This document shows, piece by piece, positions 1 through 9,297 of a stretch of DNA of 64,000 bases (the stretch's first letter is position 1; each line of letters begins with the position of its first letter). The stretch covers positions 1 through 64,000 of the forward strand of contig JAQGLT010000061.1 of NCBI GenBank assembly GCA_028292745.1. Reading direction: 5' to 3'. The notes beneath the pieces were generated by a model, which was given only the letters and a program-made list of their open reading frames with translations, searched no databases and had not been told where the DNA came from. Both the position numbers and the translations under genes were made by a program. The DNA comes from Polaromonas sp. Its GTDB lineage: Bacteria > Pseudomonadota > Gammaproteobacteria > Burkholderiales > Burkholderiaceae_C.

Positions 1-466
1 GCGCCGCGGCCATGCCGCCTGGGCCGCCGCCGCAGCCGATGTCCAGGATGCGGGCGCCCCCGGCCAGCGGCTGCCGGGCCAGTTCGGCCTCGATGCAGGC
101 CGCGAACCGGTAGGTGTCCGGGCCGAAAAACACCGCGTCCGCCGCCGCCGTGGGATAGGCCGAATGGGCATACAGCTGCCCGCCCAGGCTGGAAAAGCGG
201 ACCTGGCTGCGAAACCGGCCTTCGAGGCCCGCGCTTTCTTCGAGCAGGCCGCCTTCGCGCAGCCAGCCCAGCACGTGCGCAGGCAGCAGTCTGGCGGCAA
301 ACGGGCGGCTCCAGCCGAAAACGCCGCGCAGGTCCCGGGCGGGGGCCGCAGCGCTGCGGGCATTGACGCGGGCATGGCTGGCCGGCGTGATGGTGGTGTA
401 CTGGTAGCCCACGCCTTGCAGCCAGCGGCCCAGCAGGGTCAGCGTGTCGGGGAGGGAAGGGGCCAT
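1..466 (-). CDS. Class I SAM-dependent methyltransferase, N-terminal part (truncated by window edge)
   Basis: Reading the minus strand from ATG at 466 gives MAPSLPDTLTLLGRWLQGVGYQYTTITPASHARVN... ending ...GGARILDIGCGGGPGGMAAA, a SAM-binding DxGCGxG motif. Not in the ORF track because it runs off the window. Confidence 0.75.
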   Translation of the reverse strand, partial: MAPSLPDTLTLLGRWLQGVGYQYTTITPASHARVNARSAAAPARDLRGVFGWSRPFAARLLPAHVLGWLREGGLLEESAGLEGRFRSQVRFSSLGGQLYAHSAYPTAAADAVFFGPDTYRFAACIEAELARQPLAGGARILDIGCGGGPGGMAAA

Positions 467-608
467 GTGAAAAGTGTGGGAGTGGGGAGTTTAATTTTGC
501 CTCCTTTCAAGTCCAGGCGATCGCGGCGGCTGCGCCGAGGCGCTGTAGGCGGCAGGCGGCGGGCGCGAATCGGCAGAAAACCTTGGCACCGGCCGCCCCC
601 TGGTGGCA

Positions 609-659
609 TGCTATTCATTTAATAGCTGCTGGCGCGCTCCACTCTGCGCTACAGCCTTA
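609..659 (+). repeat. Dispersed palindromic repeat family A, copy 1 (intergenic)
   Basis: TGCTATTCATTTAATAGCTGCTGGCGCGCTCCACTCTGCGCTACAGCCTTA; consensus TGCTATnAATTnAnTAGCTGCTTGCGCA...GCGCTanAGGCCnnAAA. Confidence 0.85.
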
Positions 660-756
660 ATGATGCACAAAGCACAATGCGCAACCGGCCGGCGCCCGCC
701 TGAACCCGCAGGCACTGCTACGCTAGCCATTCCGTAAAAGCCGGTGGAGACAAACC

Positions 757-3021
757 ATGCGCCAGACGCCCCCCCACATTCCCCAGATCCGCCTGTACCA
801 GGACTGGCTGCGCGAGCGCCGCGGCCTGCGGTTCGACAGCTACGACGCGCTGTGGCGCTGGTCCACCACCGAGCTGGACGCCTTCTGGCAAAGCCTCTGG
901 GACTACTGCGACCTGCGCTCGCCCACGCCCCACGGCGCGGCGCTGGCGCGCAACACGATGCCGGGCGCCGAGTGGTTTCCCGGCGCCCAGGTCAACTATG
1001 CGCGGCAGGTGCTGCGCCATGCGGACGCCGCCCACGCCGCCGGCTGTCCCGCCGTGGTCAGCAGCAATGAACGGCAGCGCCTGCGCGAACTGAGCTGGCC
1101 CGAGCTGCGGCGCCAGGTGGCTTCGCTGGCGCTGCACCTCAGGGCGCAGGGCGTGCAGCCCGGCGACCGGGTGGCCGCCTACCTGCCCAACATCCCCGAA
1201 ACCGTGGTTGCCTTCCTGGCCACCGTGAGCATCGGCGGCGTGTGGAGCGTCTGCGCGCCCGACATGGGCACCCCTGCCGTGCTCGACCGCTTCCGGCAGA
1301 TCGCGCCCAAGGTGCTGATCGGCTGCGACGGCGTGACCCATGCGGGCCGCGACCATGACCGCCTGGGCGTGCTCGCCGAGCTACGCGCAGCCCTGCCCAG
1401 CGTGGGGCACACGCTGCTGCTGGGCAATCTGGATGCTATGGTTTCAGTAGCTGGTTGCGCAGACTGGACAAGCGCTACAGCACGAAATGACGCCGAAGTC
1501 GCCGCTTTCGAGCCGCTCTGGCTGGCGTTCGACCATCCGCTGTGGATCGTCTACTCCAGCGGCACCACGGGCCTGCCCAAGCCCATCGTGCACGGCCACG
1601 GCGGCATGATCCTGGTCCAGATGCAGCTGGGCAGGCTGCACAACGACATCGGCTGCAGCTACCACCCCAACTCCCTTGGCGAGCGCTACCACTGGTACAG
1701 CTCCACCGGCTGGGTGATGTGGAATGCGCAGGTGGGCGGCCTGCTGTGCGGCACCACCTGCGTGATCTTCGACGGCAACCCCGGCGGCAGCCGCGAGCGC
1801 CCCGACTGGACCACGCTGTGGCGCTTTGCCGCCGACACCGGCGTCACTTTTTTCGGCGCAGGCGCCGCATTTTTCGCCAATTGCATGAAGGCCGGCATCA
1901 TCCCCGCAGCCTGCGGCGACCTGCGCCGCATCCGCGCGCTGGGCTCCACCGGCTCGCCCCTGAGCGCCGCAGTGCAGCAGTGGGGCACGGCGTTCATGGC
2001 CCCCACGCTGGCCGCTTCGCGTGCTGCGCTGCCCCCCGAGGGGGCTGAACTGCGCTTGGGGCAGCCCGGCGCTGCGTTCATCGCCCCCACGCTGGCCGCT
2101 TCGCGCGCTGCGCTGCCTCCCGAGGGGGCTGAACTGCGCTTGGGGCGGCCCGGCGCTGCGTTCATTGCCCAGGCCGGTGTGGATGGCCGCAGCGACGGCC
2201 GCGCGGACGGCATCTGGTGGTGCAACATTTCCGGCGGCACCGACTTTGCCGGCGCCTTCATCGGCGGCAACCGCGAACTGCCGCAAACCCCCGGAACCAT
2301 GCAGTGCCGCATGCTGGGGGCGGCGGTCGAGGCCTGGGACGCGCAGGGCCGGCCGGTCGTCGGCGAGGTCGGCGAGCTGGTTTGCACCCAGCCCCTGCCG
2401 TCGATGCCCCTTTTCCTGTGGGGCGACGACAGCGGGGCGCGCTATGCCGCCAGCTATTTCGACATGTACCCGGCCGGCCATGGCCGCCAGCCGGGCGGCG
2501 GCGATGCCGGGCCGGAATTCGGCGCGGTCTGGCGCCACGGCGACTGGCTCCGCATCGACCCCGGCGCCGAGGGCGGCTGCGTGATCTACGGCCGCTCCGA
2601 CGCCACCATCAACCGCCACGGCCTGCGCATGGGCACCAGCGAGCTGTACAGCGCCATCGAGGCCCTGCCCGAGGTGCTGGATTCGCTGGTGGTCGACCTG
2701 GAGTACCTGGGCCGCCCCAGCTACATGCCGCTGTTCGTGGTGCTCAAGCCCGGCGTTGCGCTTGACGAGGCAATCAAGGGCCGCATCGCCCAGGCCGTCC
2801 GCACCGCGCTCAGCCCGCGTTTTGTGCCCGACGCCATTTTTCAGGTCGCCGACATCCCGCGCACGCTGTCGGGCAAGAAGCAGGAGCTGCCGATCAAGAA
2901 GCTGCTGCTCGGCCAGCCGCTGGACAAGGTGGTCAACCGGGAGGCCATGGCCAATCCGGGCTGCCTGGACTGGTATGTGGCGTTCGCGCAGGAACGGCTG
3001 CAATGCAGCGCAGGCGACTGA
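757..3021 (+). CDS. Acetoacetate--CoA ligase (acetoacetyl-CoA synthetase), carrying in-frame repeat insertions
   Basis: 754 aa; AMP-binding motif YSSGTTGLPKPIVHGHGG, SGGTDF, C-terminal RTLSGKKQELPIKKLL; N-terminus typical of acetoacetyl-CoA synthetases. Confidence 0.9.
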   Translation: MRQTPPHIPQIRLYQDWLRERRGLRFDSYDALWRWSTTELDAFWQSLWDYCDLRSPTPHGAALARNTMPGAEWFPGAQVNYARQVLRHADAAHAAGCPAVVSSNERQRLRELSWPELRRQVASLALHLRAQGVQPGDRVAAYLPNIPETVVAFLATVSIGGVWSVCAPDMGTPAVLDRFRQIAPKVLIGCDGVTHAGRDHDRLGVLAELRAALPSVGHTLLLGNLDAMVSVAGCADWTSATARNDAEVAAFEPLWLAFDHPLWIVYSSGTTGLPKPIVHGHGGMILVQMQLGRLHNDIGCSYHPNSLGERYHWYSSTGWVMWNAQVGGLLCGTTCVIFDGNPGGSRERPDWTTLWRFAADTGVTFFGAGAAFFANCMKAGIIPAACGDLRRIRALGSTGSPLSAAVQQWGTAFMAPTLAASRAALPPEGAELRLGQPGAAFIAPTLAASRAALPPEGAELRLGRPGAAFIAQAGVDGRSDGRADGIWWCNISGGTDFAGAFIGGNRELPQTPGTMQCRMLGAAVEAWDAQGRPVVGEVGELVCTQPLPSMPLFLWGDDSGARYAASYFDMYPAGHGRQPGGGDAGPEFGAVWRHGDWLRIDPGAEGGCVIYGRSDATINRHGLRMGTSELYSAIEALPEVLDSLVVDLEYLGRPSYMPLFVVLKPGVALDEAIKGRIAQAVRTALSPRFVPDAIFQVADIPRTLSGKKQELPIKKLLLGQPLDKVVNREAMANPGCLDWYVAFAQERLQCSAGD
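1434..1489 (+). repeat. Family A repeat, copy inside acs
   Basis: TGCTATGGTTTCAGTAGCTGGTTGCGCAGACTGGACAAGCGCTACAGCACGAAATG. Confidence 0.85.
1991..2158 (+). repeat. Tandem pair of 84-bp repeat units inside acs (family B)
   Basis: Two near-identical units (1991-2074, 2075-2158) beginning CGTTCATnGCCCCCACGCTGGCCGCTTCGCG and containing GCTGCCnCCCGAGGGGGCTGAACTGCGCTTGGGGC; in-frame (28 aa period). Confidence 0.93.
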
Positions 3022-3054
3022 CACCGGCCCGCTGCTGTCCTTGCGGTGCCTGGA

Positions 3055-4557
3055 TCAGCGCGGCCCTGCCTGCCCAGCAGCGACTCCCCGCAAGAATTCC
3101 GCAAGCCCGGCGTTGGCGCCAAGCCTGCCCGCCAGGGCCGCCGCCTGCATGACATCGCGCGCGGCGCCGATGCTTTCCTGAAGCTGAACGGCCTGCTTAC
3201 GCCAGCGCCTGGCGGGCCGCCGGGATAAAAGCGGGTGCACGGCTTCGATACCGTAGCGAAGCCGCTTGGCAAGGATCCGGGCCTGGTGCTGGCTTTGCGG
3301 ATCGGAAGCGCCTTTCAGGGCGCCCTCCATTTTTTGGTGCAGGCGGCCGATCCGGTGGCCGGCCCAGCGGCGCAGGGAAGTTTTCGGCGCCTCGTCGTCA
3401 AGCCCGTGCGCGTCGGGCAGCGCTTCGAGCCACTGCGTGATGGCCAGCAGCGTCAGGCCAACGGCGGGCTGTTCAAGCGCATGGCAGACCGATTTGCGGT
3501 GCAGCCCGGCAGCCTGCGTCAAGTCCCGCATCAGGGCTTGCCAGATTTCTTCCCTGTGCGGATTTCCTGCCGTGTAGGCGCCGGCGAACGGCGGCAGGGT
3601 TTCGGTGCGCGCCACATCGAGATCCCGCAGTTCGCCCACGAAGGTCAGCAGCGGCCGCAGCGGCTGCCAGTCGGGCATGGCCGGGCCCGCAAGCGCCGAC
3701 CTGAAAAGACGCCATGCGCTTTTAAAGCGCCGCCAGCCCACGCGGGCCTGGTGCACCGCCTCGGGGTCGCCGCCGGCGCGCAGCGCGTTCAGGTTGGTGG
3801 TGAAATGGCCGAACATTTCCCGCAACACCTGCTGCGCGGCAACGGCCAGGGGCATGCCGGCGGTCAGCCTGGGCGGCTGGGCGCGCAGAGGCAGGTCGAG
3901 CGTGCCCTGCAGCAAGGCATGGCCCCGCCCGGCCTTGCTGATGTTGAGCGGCAGCACGGCAATGGAGCGGGCAATCTGCGCCGCCACATCGAACAGGGCC
4001 TGCGGCTTGCCCGCGAGCAGTTCCAGCTCCAGTTCGCAGATGGCTTGCTGCCGGCCGCCGGCCACTATCTGCCCGATGTCCAGCGCCACCTCGACGATGC
4101 TGCCGCCCTGCCTGCGCACGGCCCAGCGGGTCCGCTCGAAGGCCGTCACGAAACACGGCGCCAGCGCCTGGAACAGGCGGCCATCGGCGTCGAGACCGGA
4201 CCACGGCGTGGCCTGAAGCGCCTCTGCCTGCAGTTCGCCGCCCGGCACGGGCACCTCCCATTCGCCCCGCCGGCTCAAGGCGGAGTCGCTGGCGCCGCCG
4301 ATCTTCAGCGTCTGCAGCCATTCGGGCGCCGCCTCGCCGCCCAGGCGCCGCAGCCGCAAGGCAACATGCCTGCGGTGCAGGTCCTGCCCGGGGGTGTCGT
4401 AGTAGATGTTGTGCACCTGCAGCCGGGTCGCCGGACGGCGTGCCAGTACCGCAACGCGTGTGAGCTTCTTGGCCAGGCTGGCCGGATCAGGCCCGGGCAA
4501 TGCCAGCTTGAGTTCGATTTCTTCCTGTCGCGGGGCGGCGGGGCGATGGGTTTTCAT
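3055..4557 (-). CDS. CYTH and CHAD domain protein
   Basis: N-terminal EIELKLALP (CYTH ExExK-like) and C-terminal CHAD helices with conserved His/Arg (EAVHQARVGWRRFKSAWRLF; LAKRLRYGIEAV). Confidence 0.85.
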   Translation of the reverse strand: MKTHRPAAPRQEEIELKLALPGPDPASLAKKLTRVAVLARRPATRLQVHNIYYDTPGQDLHRRHVALRLRRLGGEAAPEWLQTLKIGGASDSALSRRGEWEVPVPGGELQAEALQATPWSGLDADGRLFQALAPCFVTAFERTRWAVRRQGGSIVEVALDIGQIVAGGRQQAICELELELLAGKPQALFDVAAQIARSIAVLPLNISKAGRGHALLQGTLDLPLRAQPPRLTAGMPLAVAAQQVLREMFGHFTTNLNALRAGGDPEAVHQARVGWRRFKSAWRLFRSALAGPAMPDWQPLRPLLTFVGELRDLDVARTETLPPFAGAYTAGNPHREEIWQALMRDLTQAAGLHRKSVCHALEQPAVGLTLLAITQWLEALPDAHGLDDEAPKTSLRRWAGHRIGRLHQKMEGALKGASDPQSQHQARILAKRLRYGIEAVHPLLSRRPARRWRKQAVQLQESIGAARDVMQAAALAGRLGANAGLAEFLRGVAAGQAGPR

Positions 4558-4602
4558 GGAGCCGTACTGCGAATGTTCACCACTGGCAGTTTCCCGGCAG
4601 CC

Positions 4603-5499
4603 TCAGATGCCGTGCATGACCGGCGGTATTTCCAGCAGGATTTCGCGCGCCAGAAACCCCAGCGGCCCATGCCGCCTGGCCAGCCTTTTGCCGGCGCGCG
4701 CGTGCAGCACCACGCCCCAGGCGGCGGCCTGCTCCAGCGAGGCGCCGCGGGCCGCGAGCCCGGCCATGATGCCCGCCAGCACATCGCCCGAGCCGGACGT
4801 GCCCAGGCCCGCATTGCCCGAGACATGGCGCCATGCCGCCCCCTCGGGCGACATGATGAAGGTGGTCGCGCCTTTCAGGGCGATCACCGCGTTGACCCGG
4901 CGGGCCATGTCCTGCGCCACCACCGGCGCATCGTCGATGACCTCGTCCTTGCTGCGGCCGCTCAGGTGCGCCATCTCCCCCGCGTGCGGGGTCAGCAGCA
5001 CCGGCTGGTCAAAGCGGGGCTGGCGCAGCACTGCGTCCATCGCCAGCGCATCCAGAATCACCGGCACGTTCTTCAGCTGGCGCAGCAGCTTCACGACAAA
5101 TTCGACGCTGCCCTTGCCGTCCAGCAGGCCGGGGCCGATCAGGACCGCACCGCTGCGCGCCGTGCACTGCTTGAGCAGTTCGGTGCCCGAGGCCAGCAGG
5201 CCGCCGTCCGGGGCTTCGGGCAGCGCGATGACGCGCGCTTCGGGCATCAGGAGCGCCAGCCCCGCCGCCACGCTTTGCGCCGTGGCAATCGTGAGCTTGC
5301 CAGCGCCAGCGCGCAGCGCTGCCGTGGCCGCCAGCAGCGCCGCGCCGGGAATTTCCCGGCTGCCCGCCACCACCAGCACCTGCCCGCGGCCCTCCTTGTC
5401 CGATGAATCGTCGGCAAGGGGCAGCGGCCACTTGCGCAGGGCGTCCTTGTTCAGCTTGCGCGTGAGAACCGCAGGCTGCAGGGCTTTGGCTTCACGCAT
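4603..5499 (-). CDS. nnrD: ADP-dependent NAD(P)H-hydrate dehydratase (YjeF C-terminal/carbohydrate kinase-like)
   Basis: GRGQVLVVAGSREIPGAALLAATAALRAGAGKLTIAT, LTPHAGEMAHL, GTSGSGDVLAGIMAGLAARG. Confidence 0.88.
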   Translation of the reverse strand: MREAKALQPAVLTRKLNKDALRKWPLPLADDSSDKEGRGQVLVVAGSREIPGAALLAATAALRAGAGKLTIATAQSVAAGLALLMPEARVIALPEAPDGGLLASGTELLKQCTARSGAVLIGPGLLDGKGSVEFVVKLLRQLKNVPVILDALAMDAVLRQPRFDQPVLLTPHAGEMAHLSGRSKDEVIDDAPVVAQDMARRVNAVIALKGATTFIMSPEGAAWRHVSGNAGLGTSGSGDVLAGIMAGLAARGASLEQAAAWGVVLHARAGKRLARRHGPLGFLAREILLEIPPVMHGI

Positions 5500-6262
5500 T
5501 GGGCGCCACCGCCGCATCGGGCTCGGAGGTGACCGGCGTGCCTTCCTCGATCAGCGGCACCAGGAAATTCACCAGGTCCAGCAGGTACTGGGGCTCGGCA
5601 TTGCCATCGTCCTCGCCAATGGCCCGGTAGGAGGTGACGCTGCAGTTGGGCACGTCGCCCAGGCGGTCAATGCCCAGGATGGTCGCCTCATCCATCTGCT
5701 CCACCAGGTAGCGCATGCAGTTCACGATGACCTGATGCGCCACCACCAGCACCCGTTTGCCGGCGTATTCCCGCGTCGTCATTTCCAGCAGGCTGCGCAG
5801 CCGCAGGATGACGTCGCACCAGCTTTCGCCACCGGGCGGGCGAAAGTAGAACTTGCCGACATGGCCGCGCTGCTCGCTCAGTTCGGGGTATTTTTGAGTG
5901 ATGCCCAGGTGCGTCAGCCGGTCCAGGATGCCGAACTCCTTTTCGCGCAGGCGCTCGTCCAGGCGCAGCTTGACGTCGCTCGTAATGCCCGCGCTGTCCA
6001 GCAGCAGGCGGGCCGTTTCCTGCGCCCTGACGTACGGCGAGCACAGCACCACCTGGGGCTGCTCCTGCGCGGGCAGGCTGCCAAACCAGTGGCCCAGGCT
6101 TTCGGACTGGCGCCGGCCCAGGCCGGACAGGGGAACGTCGATGTCGCGCGTGGCAATGTCGATGACATGCAGGCCGCCGGCTTCGGCCGCATCGCGCGCC
6201 ACGTTGCCGGCGCTCTGGCCATGGCGCACCACCCATAAAATTTGCGGCAGTTTGGGGGTCAT
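5492..6262 (-). CDS. Histidine phosphatase family protein (phosphoglycerate mutase-like)
   Basis: VVRHGQSAGN motif, LDERLREKEFGILDRLT, VVAHQVIVNCMRYL. Confidence 0.88.
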   Translation of the reverse strand: MTPKLPQILWVVRHGQSAGNVARDAAEAGGLHVIDIATRDIDVPLSGLGRRQSESLGHWFGSLPAQEQPQVVLCSPYVRAQETARLLLDSAGITSDVKLRLDERLREKEFGILDRLTHLGITQKYPELSEQRGHVGKFYFRPPGGESWCDVILRLRSLLEMTTREYAGKRVLVVAHQVIVNCMRYLVEQMDEATILGIDRLGDVPNCSVTSYRAIGEDDGNAEPQYLLDLVNFLVPLIEEGTPVTSEPDAAVAPNA

Positions 6263-6471
6263 GGCAGTTTCCTGTGCGCCGGGCAGTCCGGCAAGGCGGT
6301 CGGGGGCGTGGTGAAAGGCATGCGCCAGCGTAACGGCTGTCCGGCTGCCCGCCTGTCAGACGGTGTTTAGCCTGTTGTAGGAAAGCGCCGAAGCCGGGCC
6401 GCTGCCCTTGGCACGCAACCTTGCGGTGACCGCCAGTGTCGGGCCGCTTTGCAGCCGCGTCAGACCCCCAC

Positions 6472-7161
6472 TCAGTCCAGCAGCGCCAGGGCGGCCACAA
6501 AGCCCGCCGGCGCCGGCAGCGCCCAGGCCTGCAGCGGCGGCGCGGGGATATCGAACGCCACGGCATAGCGGCCCGACGGGCCCGGCACCACCGACACCGA
6601 CTGCAAATGGTCGGCAATGCCCAGCCCCAGGGCCTTGAGCACCGCTTCCTTGCCGCTCCAGATGCGAAAAAATGCCAGCGTGCCCGCCTCCGCATGCGCC
6701 TGTTCGCTGCAATGGCGCCGCTCCGCCGGGGTCAGGGCGGTGGCGACCGGCCAGTCGCCGGCCGGGCTGCCAACCGCCTCGATGTCCACCCCGACAGGCT
6801 GCCGCGCCGACAGCGCGATCAGCGCGTAATTTTTCGAATGCGACAGGTTGAAGTGCAGCCCTTCCCCGCCCGCCAGCCGGGGCTTGCCGAACCCATCGAT
6901 CCGCAGCGCCACCGCCTGCACCGCAATCTGCAGCCGCTCGGCCAGCAGCCGCCGCAGCGCCACGCGGGCCGCGGCAAAGCGCAGCCGGTGCGCCGGCTGG
7001 CGGTAGCGCAGGCAGCGCGCCTGCTCATCGGCCGGCAGCAGCGGGAGCAGCGCATCGAGCGCCACGTTTTGGGCGTCCAGCGCCAGCCGCCAGACCGCCA
7101 CGCCTGCCGGCAAGCCAGGCGGGGTGATGTCCTGGAGCAAGACCTGGGGAGAAGGGGGCAT
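6472..7161 (-). CDS. Sfp-type 4'-phosphopantetheinyl transferase
   Basis: FNLSHSKNYALIAL, VGVDIEAV and FFRIWSGKEAVLKALG motifs. Confidence 0.9.
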   Translation of the reverse strand: MPPSPQVLLQDITPPGLPAGVAVWRLALDAQNVALDALLPLLPADEQARCLRYRQPAHRLRFAAARVALRRLLAERLQIAVQAVALRIDGFGKPRLAGGEGLHFNLSHSKNYALIALSARQPVGVDIEAVGSPAGDWPVATALTPAERRHCSEQAHAEAGTLAFFRIWSGKEAVLKALGLGIADHLQSVSVVPGPSGRYAVAFDIPAPPLQAWALPAPAGFVAALALLD

Positions 7162-7255
7162 CGGGTCCTCGGGTTATCGGGTCAAGGCTTGTTGTGTTCC
7201 TGGCTTGGCTGGGAAAGCAGGTGGGAGGAAAGTCTCATTCTCGAAAACATGGTTT

Positions 7256-7313
7256 TGCTATGAATTAAATAGCTGCTTGCGCAGGCGGCGCATGCGCTAG
7301 AGGCACTTTTTAC
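7256..7313 (+). repeat. Family A repeat (intergenic)
   Basis: TGCTATGAATTAAATAGCTGCTTGCGCAGGCGGCGCATGCGCTAGAGGCACTTTTTAC. Confidence 0.92.
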
Positions 7314-7379
7314 TGAAATTATCCAAAAATCATCCAGTTGGCATCTGTTCCGCGCGCCAGCGCTCAAGATAAACCGTCA

Positions 7380-7781
7380 TCAGCCGATCTGGCTTGCAAG
7401 GCGAAGCCTTGGCATGACTGCGAACACGAGCAGGAGCCCGAGGTATACCGCGCCCGATACCCTGTCCCGGCTGCTGATGAACTCGGCGAGGGTCTGGTGT
7501 TGAAGGAGAACGGCCAATCCCAGCTCGGCAACGACGGACAAGGCCAAGGCCAGGATGCCTGCAGCCAATGACCGGCGCGGCGAACGTATTTCGGGATAGC
7601 GCCGCAGGACGTGCCCGGCTGCAAAAAAGATAACGGCAGCCATGAAAGGCATTTCCGCAAGCTCAGCCCAGCGCTCGCCCAGGCGGGGCACAAGCATCGG
7701 AACGCGGAACATGCCCAGGACAAAGCCAGTGCCGAGCACGATGGCGAAGTACAGGAGCGCGGCGCGAATCGTTTTTGTCAT
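7380..7781 (-). CDS. Hypothetical multi-pass membrane protein
   Basis: 133 aa ORF with several hydrophobic segments; no family recognised with confidence. Confidence 0.55.
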   Translation of the reverse strand: MTKTIRAALLYFAIVLGTGFVLGMFRVPMLVPRLGERWAELAEMPFMAAVIFFAAGHVLRRYPEIRSPRRSLAAGILALALSVVAELGLAVLLQHQTLAEFISSRDRVSGAVYLGLLLVFAVMPRLRLASQIG

Positions 7782-7805
7782 GGGTATGGGTTGTAAAGCG
7801 GGGGC

Positions 7806-7844
7806 TCGTGATGCTTGGCGCCCGAGCTACATCAAAAATAGCAA
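7806..7844 (-). repeat. Family A repeat, degenerate copy
   Basis: Minus strand: TTGCTATTTTTGATGTAGCTCGGGCGCCAAGCATCACGAGC. Confidence 0.5.
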
Positions 7845-7981
7845 CAAACCCGGCAGCGTTCAACAACGGGCTTCATTACTGCCCAAGTCCAAAACCCGAC
7901 CCAACAGCGCAGGCTGAACATTCTGATGGTAGGGCGCATTCGTTTCGATCACCCGACAGCCTGCTGTCTGGCCCCGCCCGC

Positions 7982-8500
7982 TCAAAGCGGATGTTCGGTG
8001 TAGAACTTCCCGCCATGAAACAGCAGCGGCGCCGCGCCGGCGCGGTGGCTGCAGCGCTCGACCTCGCCGACGAAGATGACGTGGTCGCCCTCTTCGTAGC
8101 GGCTGCGGTTGAAGCACTCGAAAGTCGCCGCCGCGCCGCTCAGCAGCGGCGCGCCGCACGCGCCTTCGCTGAACGGCACGCCCTGCCAGCGGTCCGGGCG
8201 TTTGCTGGCAAAGCGCTCGGCCAGCTCCTTCTGGTCGGCGGCCAGGATATTGATGGCGTAGTGCGAGCCGGTGCTCAGCGCGCTCATCGACGTGGCGCCT
8301 TGCGACAGGCTCCACAGAACCAGGGGGGGGTGCAGCGACACCGAGTTGAAGGAATTGGCGGTCAGGCCGATCAGCGCGCCGGCCGGCGTGCGGGCGGTGA
8401 CGATGGTCACGCCGGTGGCAAACATCGCCAGCGAGGATCGGAATTCTTGGGCGGAAAAGCTCGGCCGGCCTGCTTGGCGAAGAGGAGAAGGAGGCAACAT
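7982..8500 (-). CDS. Flavin reductase family protein (FMN-binding split barrel)
   Basis: FRSSLAMFATGVTIVTART..GALIGLTANSFNSVSLHPPLVLWSL. Confidence 0.9.
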   Translation of the reverse strand: MLPPSPLRQAGRPSFSAQEFRSSLAMFATGVTIVTARTPAGALIGLTANSFNSVSLHPPLVLWSLSQGATSMSALSTGSHYAINILAADQKELAERFASKRPDRWQGVPFSEGACGAPLLSGAAATFECFNRSRYEEGDHVIFVGEVERCSHRAGAAPLLFHGGKFYTEHPL

Positions 8501-8558
8501 AGCAAAGTAATTTAACTGAAGCCTCGGCTTGCTGTGTGCATCAAACTCGCCCCGCTTC

Positions 8559-8610
8559 TTTTTTGATAGCTACGTGCGCAGGCGGGACGTGCGCTTGATG
8601 GTGTTTTGAT
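8559..8610 (+). repeat. Family A repeat, partial copy
   Basis: TTTTTTGATAGCTACGTGCGCAGGCGGGACGTGCGCTTGATGGTGTTTTGAT. Confidence 0.65.
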
Positions 8611-8805
8611 AGTGAAACAGCGCAACCGAGCCGCTCGGCTTGCATCGGCCGGCGCCGTGTAGCGCCCTTGCGGGACGCCCGCCACTTCAGCCAATCGGCG
8701 AATGCCAGGGCATGCAAGCTACGCGCTGGGAATGCGAAATGGCCCACGGCAGCGCGGGCACGCCGCCCCGGCCGGGCCTTTCATTCCCGGGCCTGCCGCA
8801 CCCTG

Positions 8806-9102
8806 TTAAATCCGCTTGTAAGTGCGGTCCATCTCGGCTGCCTTGCTGGTGTCTTTCAGGCCATTTTCAATATCCTGGGCCGCCTGCTCGATCAGCGGGC
8901 TTGTCTGGCCGCTGGTCATGTCAACGGCCTCGTCGCGGTCGCGCGGAAGCTCCAGGGTCTGCTCGACCGAATCGTCGTTGAAGTCGGGCTGCCTGTCGGT
9001 CAGCGGGCGTTGCGGCTGCGGGTCTTTGGCGGGCATGCCCTTGCCGGCGGCCGGCTGGTTGGGCGTGTTGGCCGGGGAGGTGGTGGATTTTTGCTGGGTC
9101 AT
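8806..9102 (-). CDS. Hypothetical small hydrophilic protein
   Basis: 98 aa acidic, Pro/Gln-rich ORF starting MTQQKSTTSPANTPNQPAAGKG; no family recognised. Confidence 0.5.
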   Translation of the reverse strand: MTQQKSTTSPANTPNQPAAGKGMPAKDPQPQRPLTDRQPDFNDDSVEQTLELPRDRDEAVDMTSGQTSPLIEQAAQDIENGLKDTSKAAEMDRTYKRI

Positions 9103-9297
9103 TCACGCACTGTCCTGCGCTTTTGCGGCTGCGGCTGTCATCCTGAAAAAGACCTATCTGTAGGAAACATGCGCAATTCGTCCATTGGCAGCCGGCCGCC
9201 TCCTACAAAAGTGAATGGCTGCAGCCGACTTTCTTGTCTTTAGCGCCACCTGAACACTGAAACGTCCTGATTCAATTGTTTTAACCGGGGAGTTTTT

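Noticed and set aside
164-622. 152-aa + strand ORF at the left edge
   Set aside because: Antisense shadow of the truncated methyltransferase read on the minus strand (DIGCGGGPGG motif), in very GC-rich DNA.
1991-2158. Possible CRISPR array (tandem 84-bp units)
   Set aside because: Only two directly abutting units with no spacers, inside an open coding frame, related to a second pair in recQ; no cas genes in the window.
1444-3024. 526-aa minus-strand ORF antisense to acs
   Set aside because: Low-complexity, His/Gly/Ala-rich translation with no recognisable domain; the + strand frame has clear AACS motifs. Same reasoning for the large shadow ORFs antisense to metH2, pckG, amtB, glcF and the kinase.
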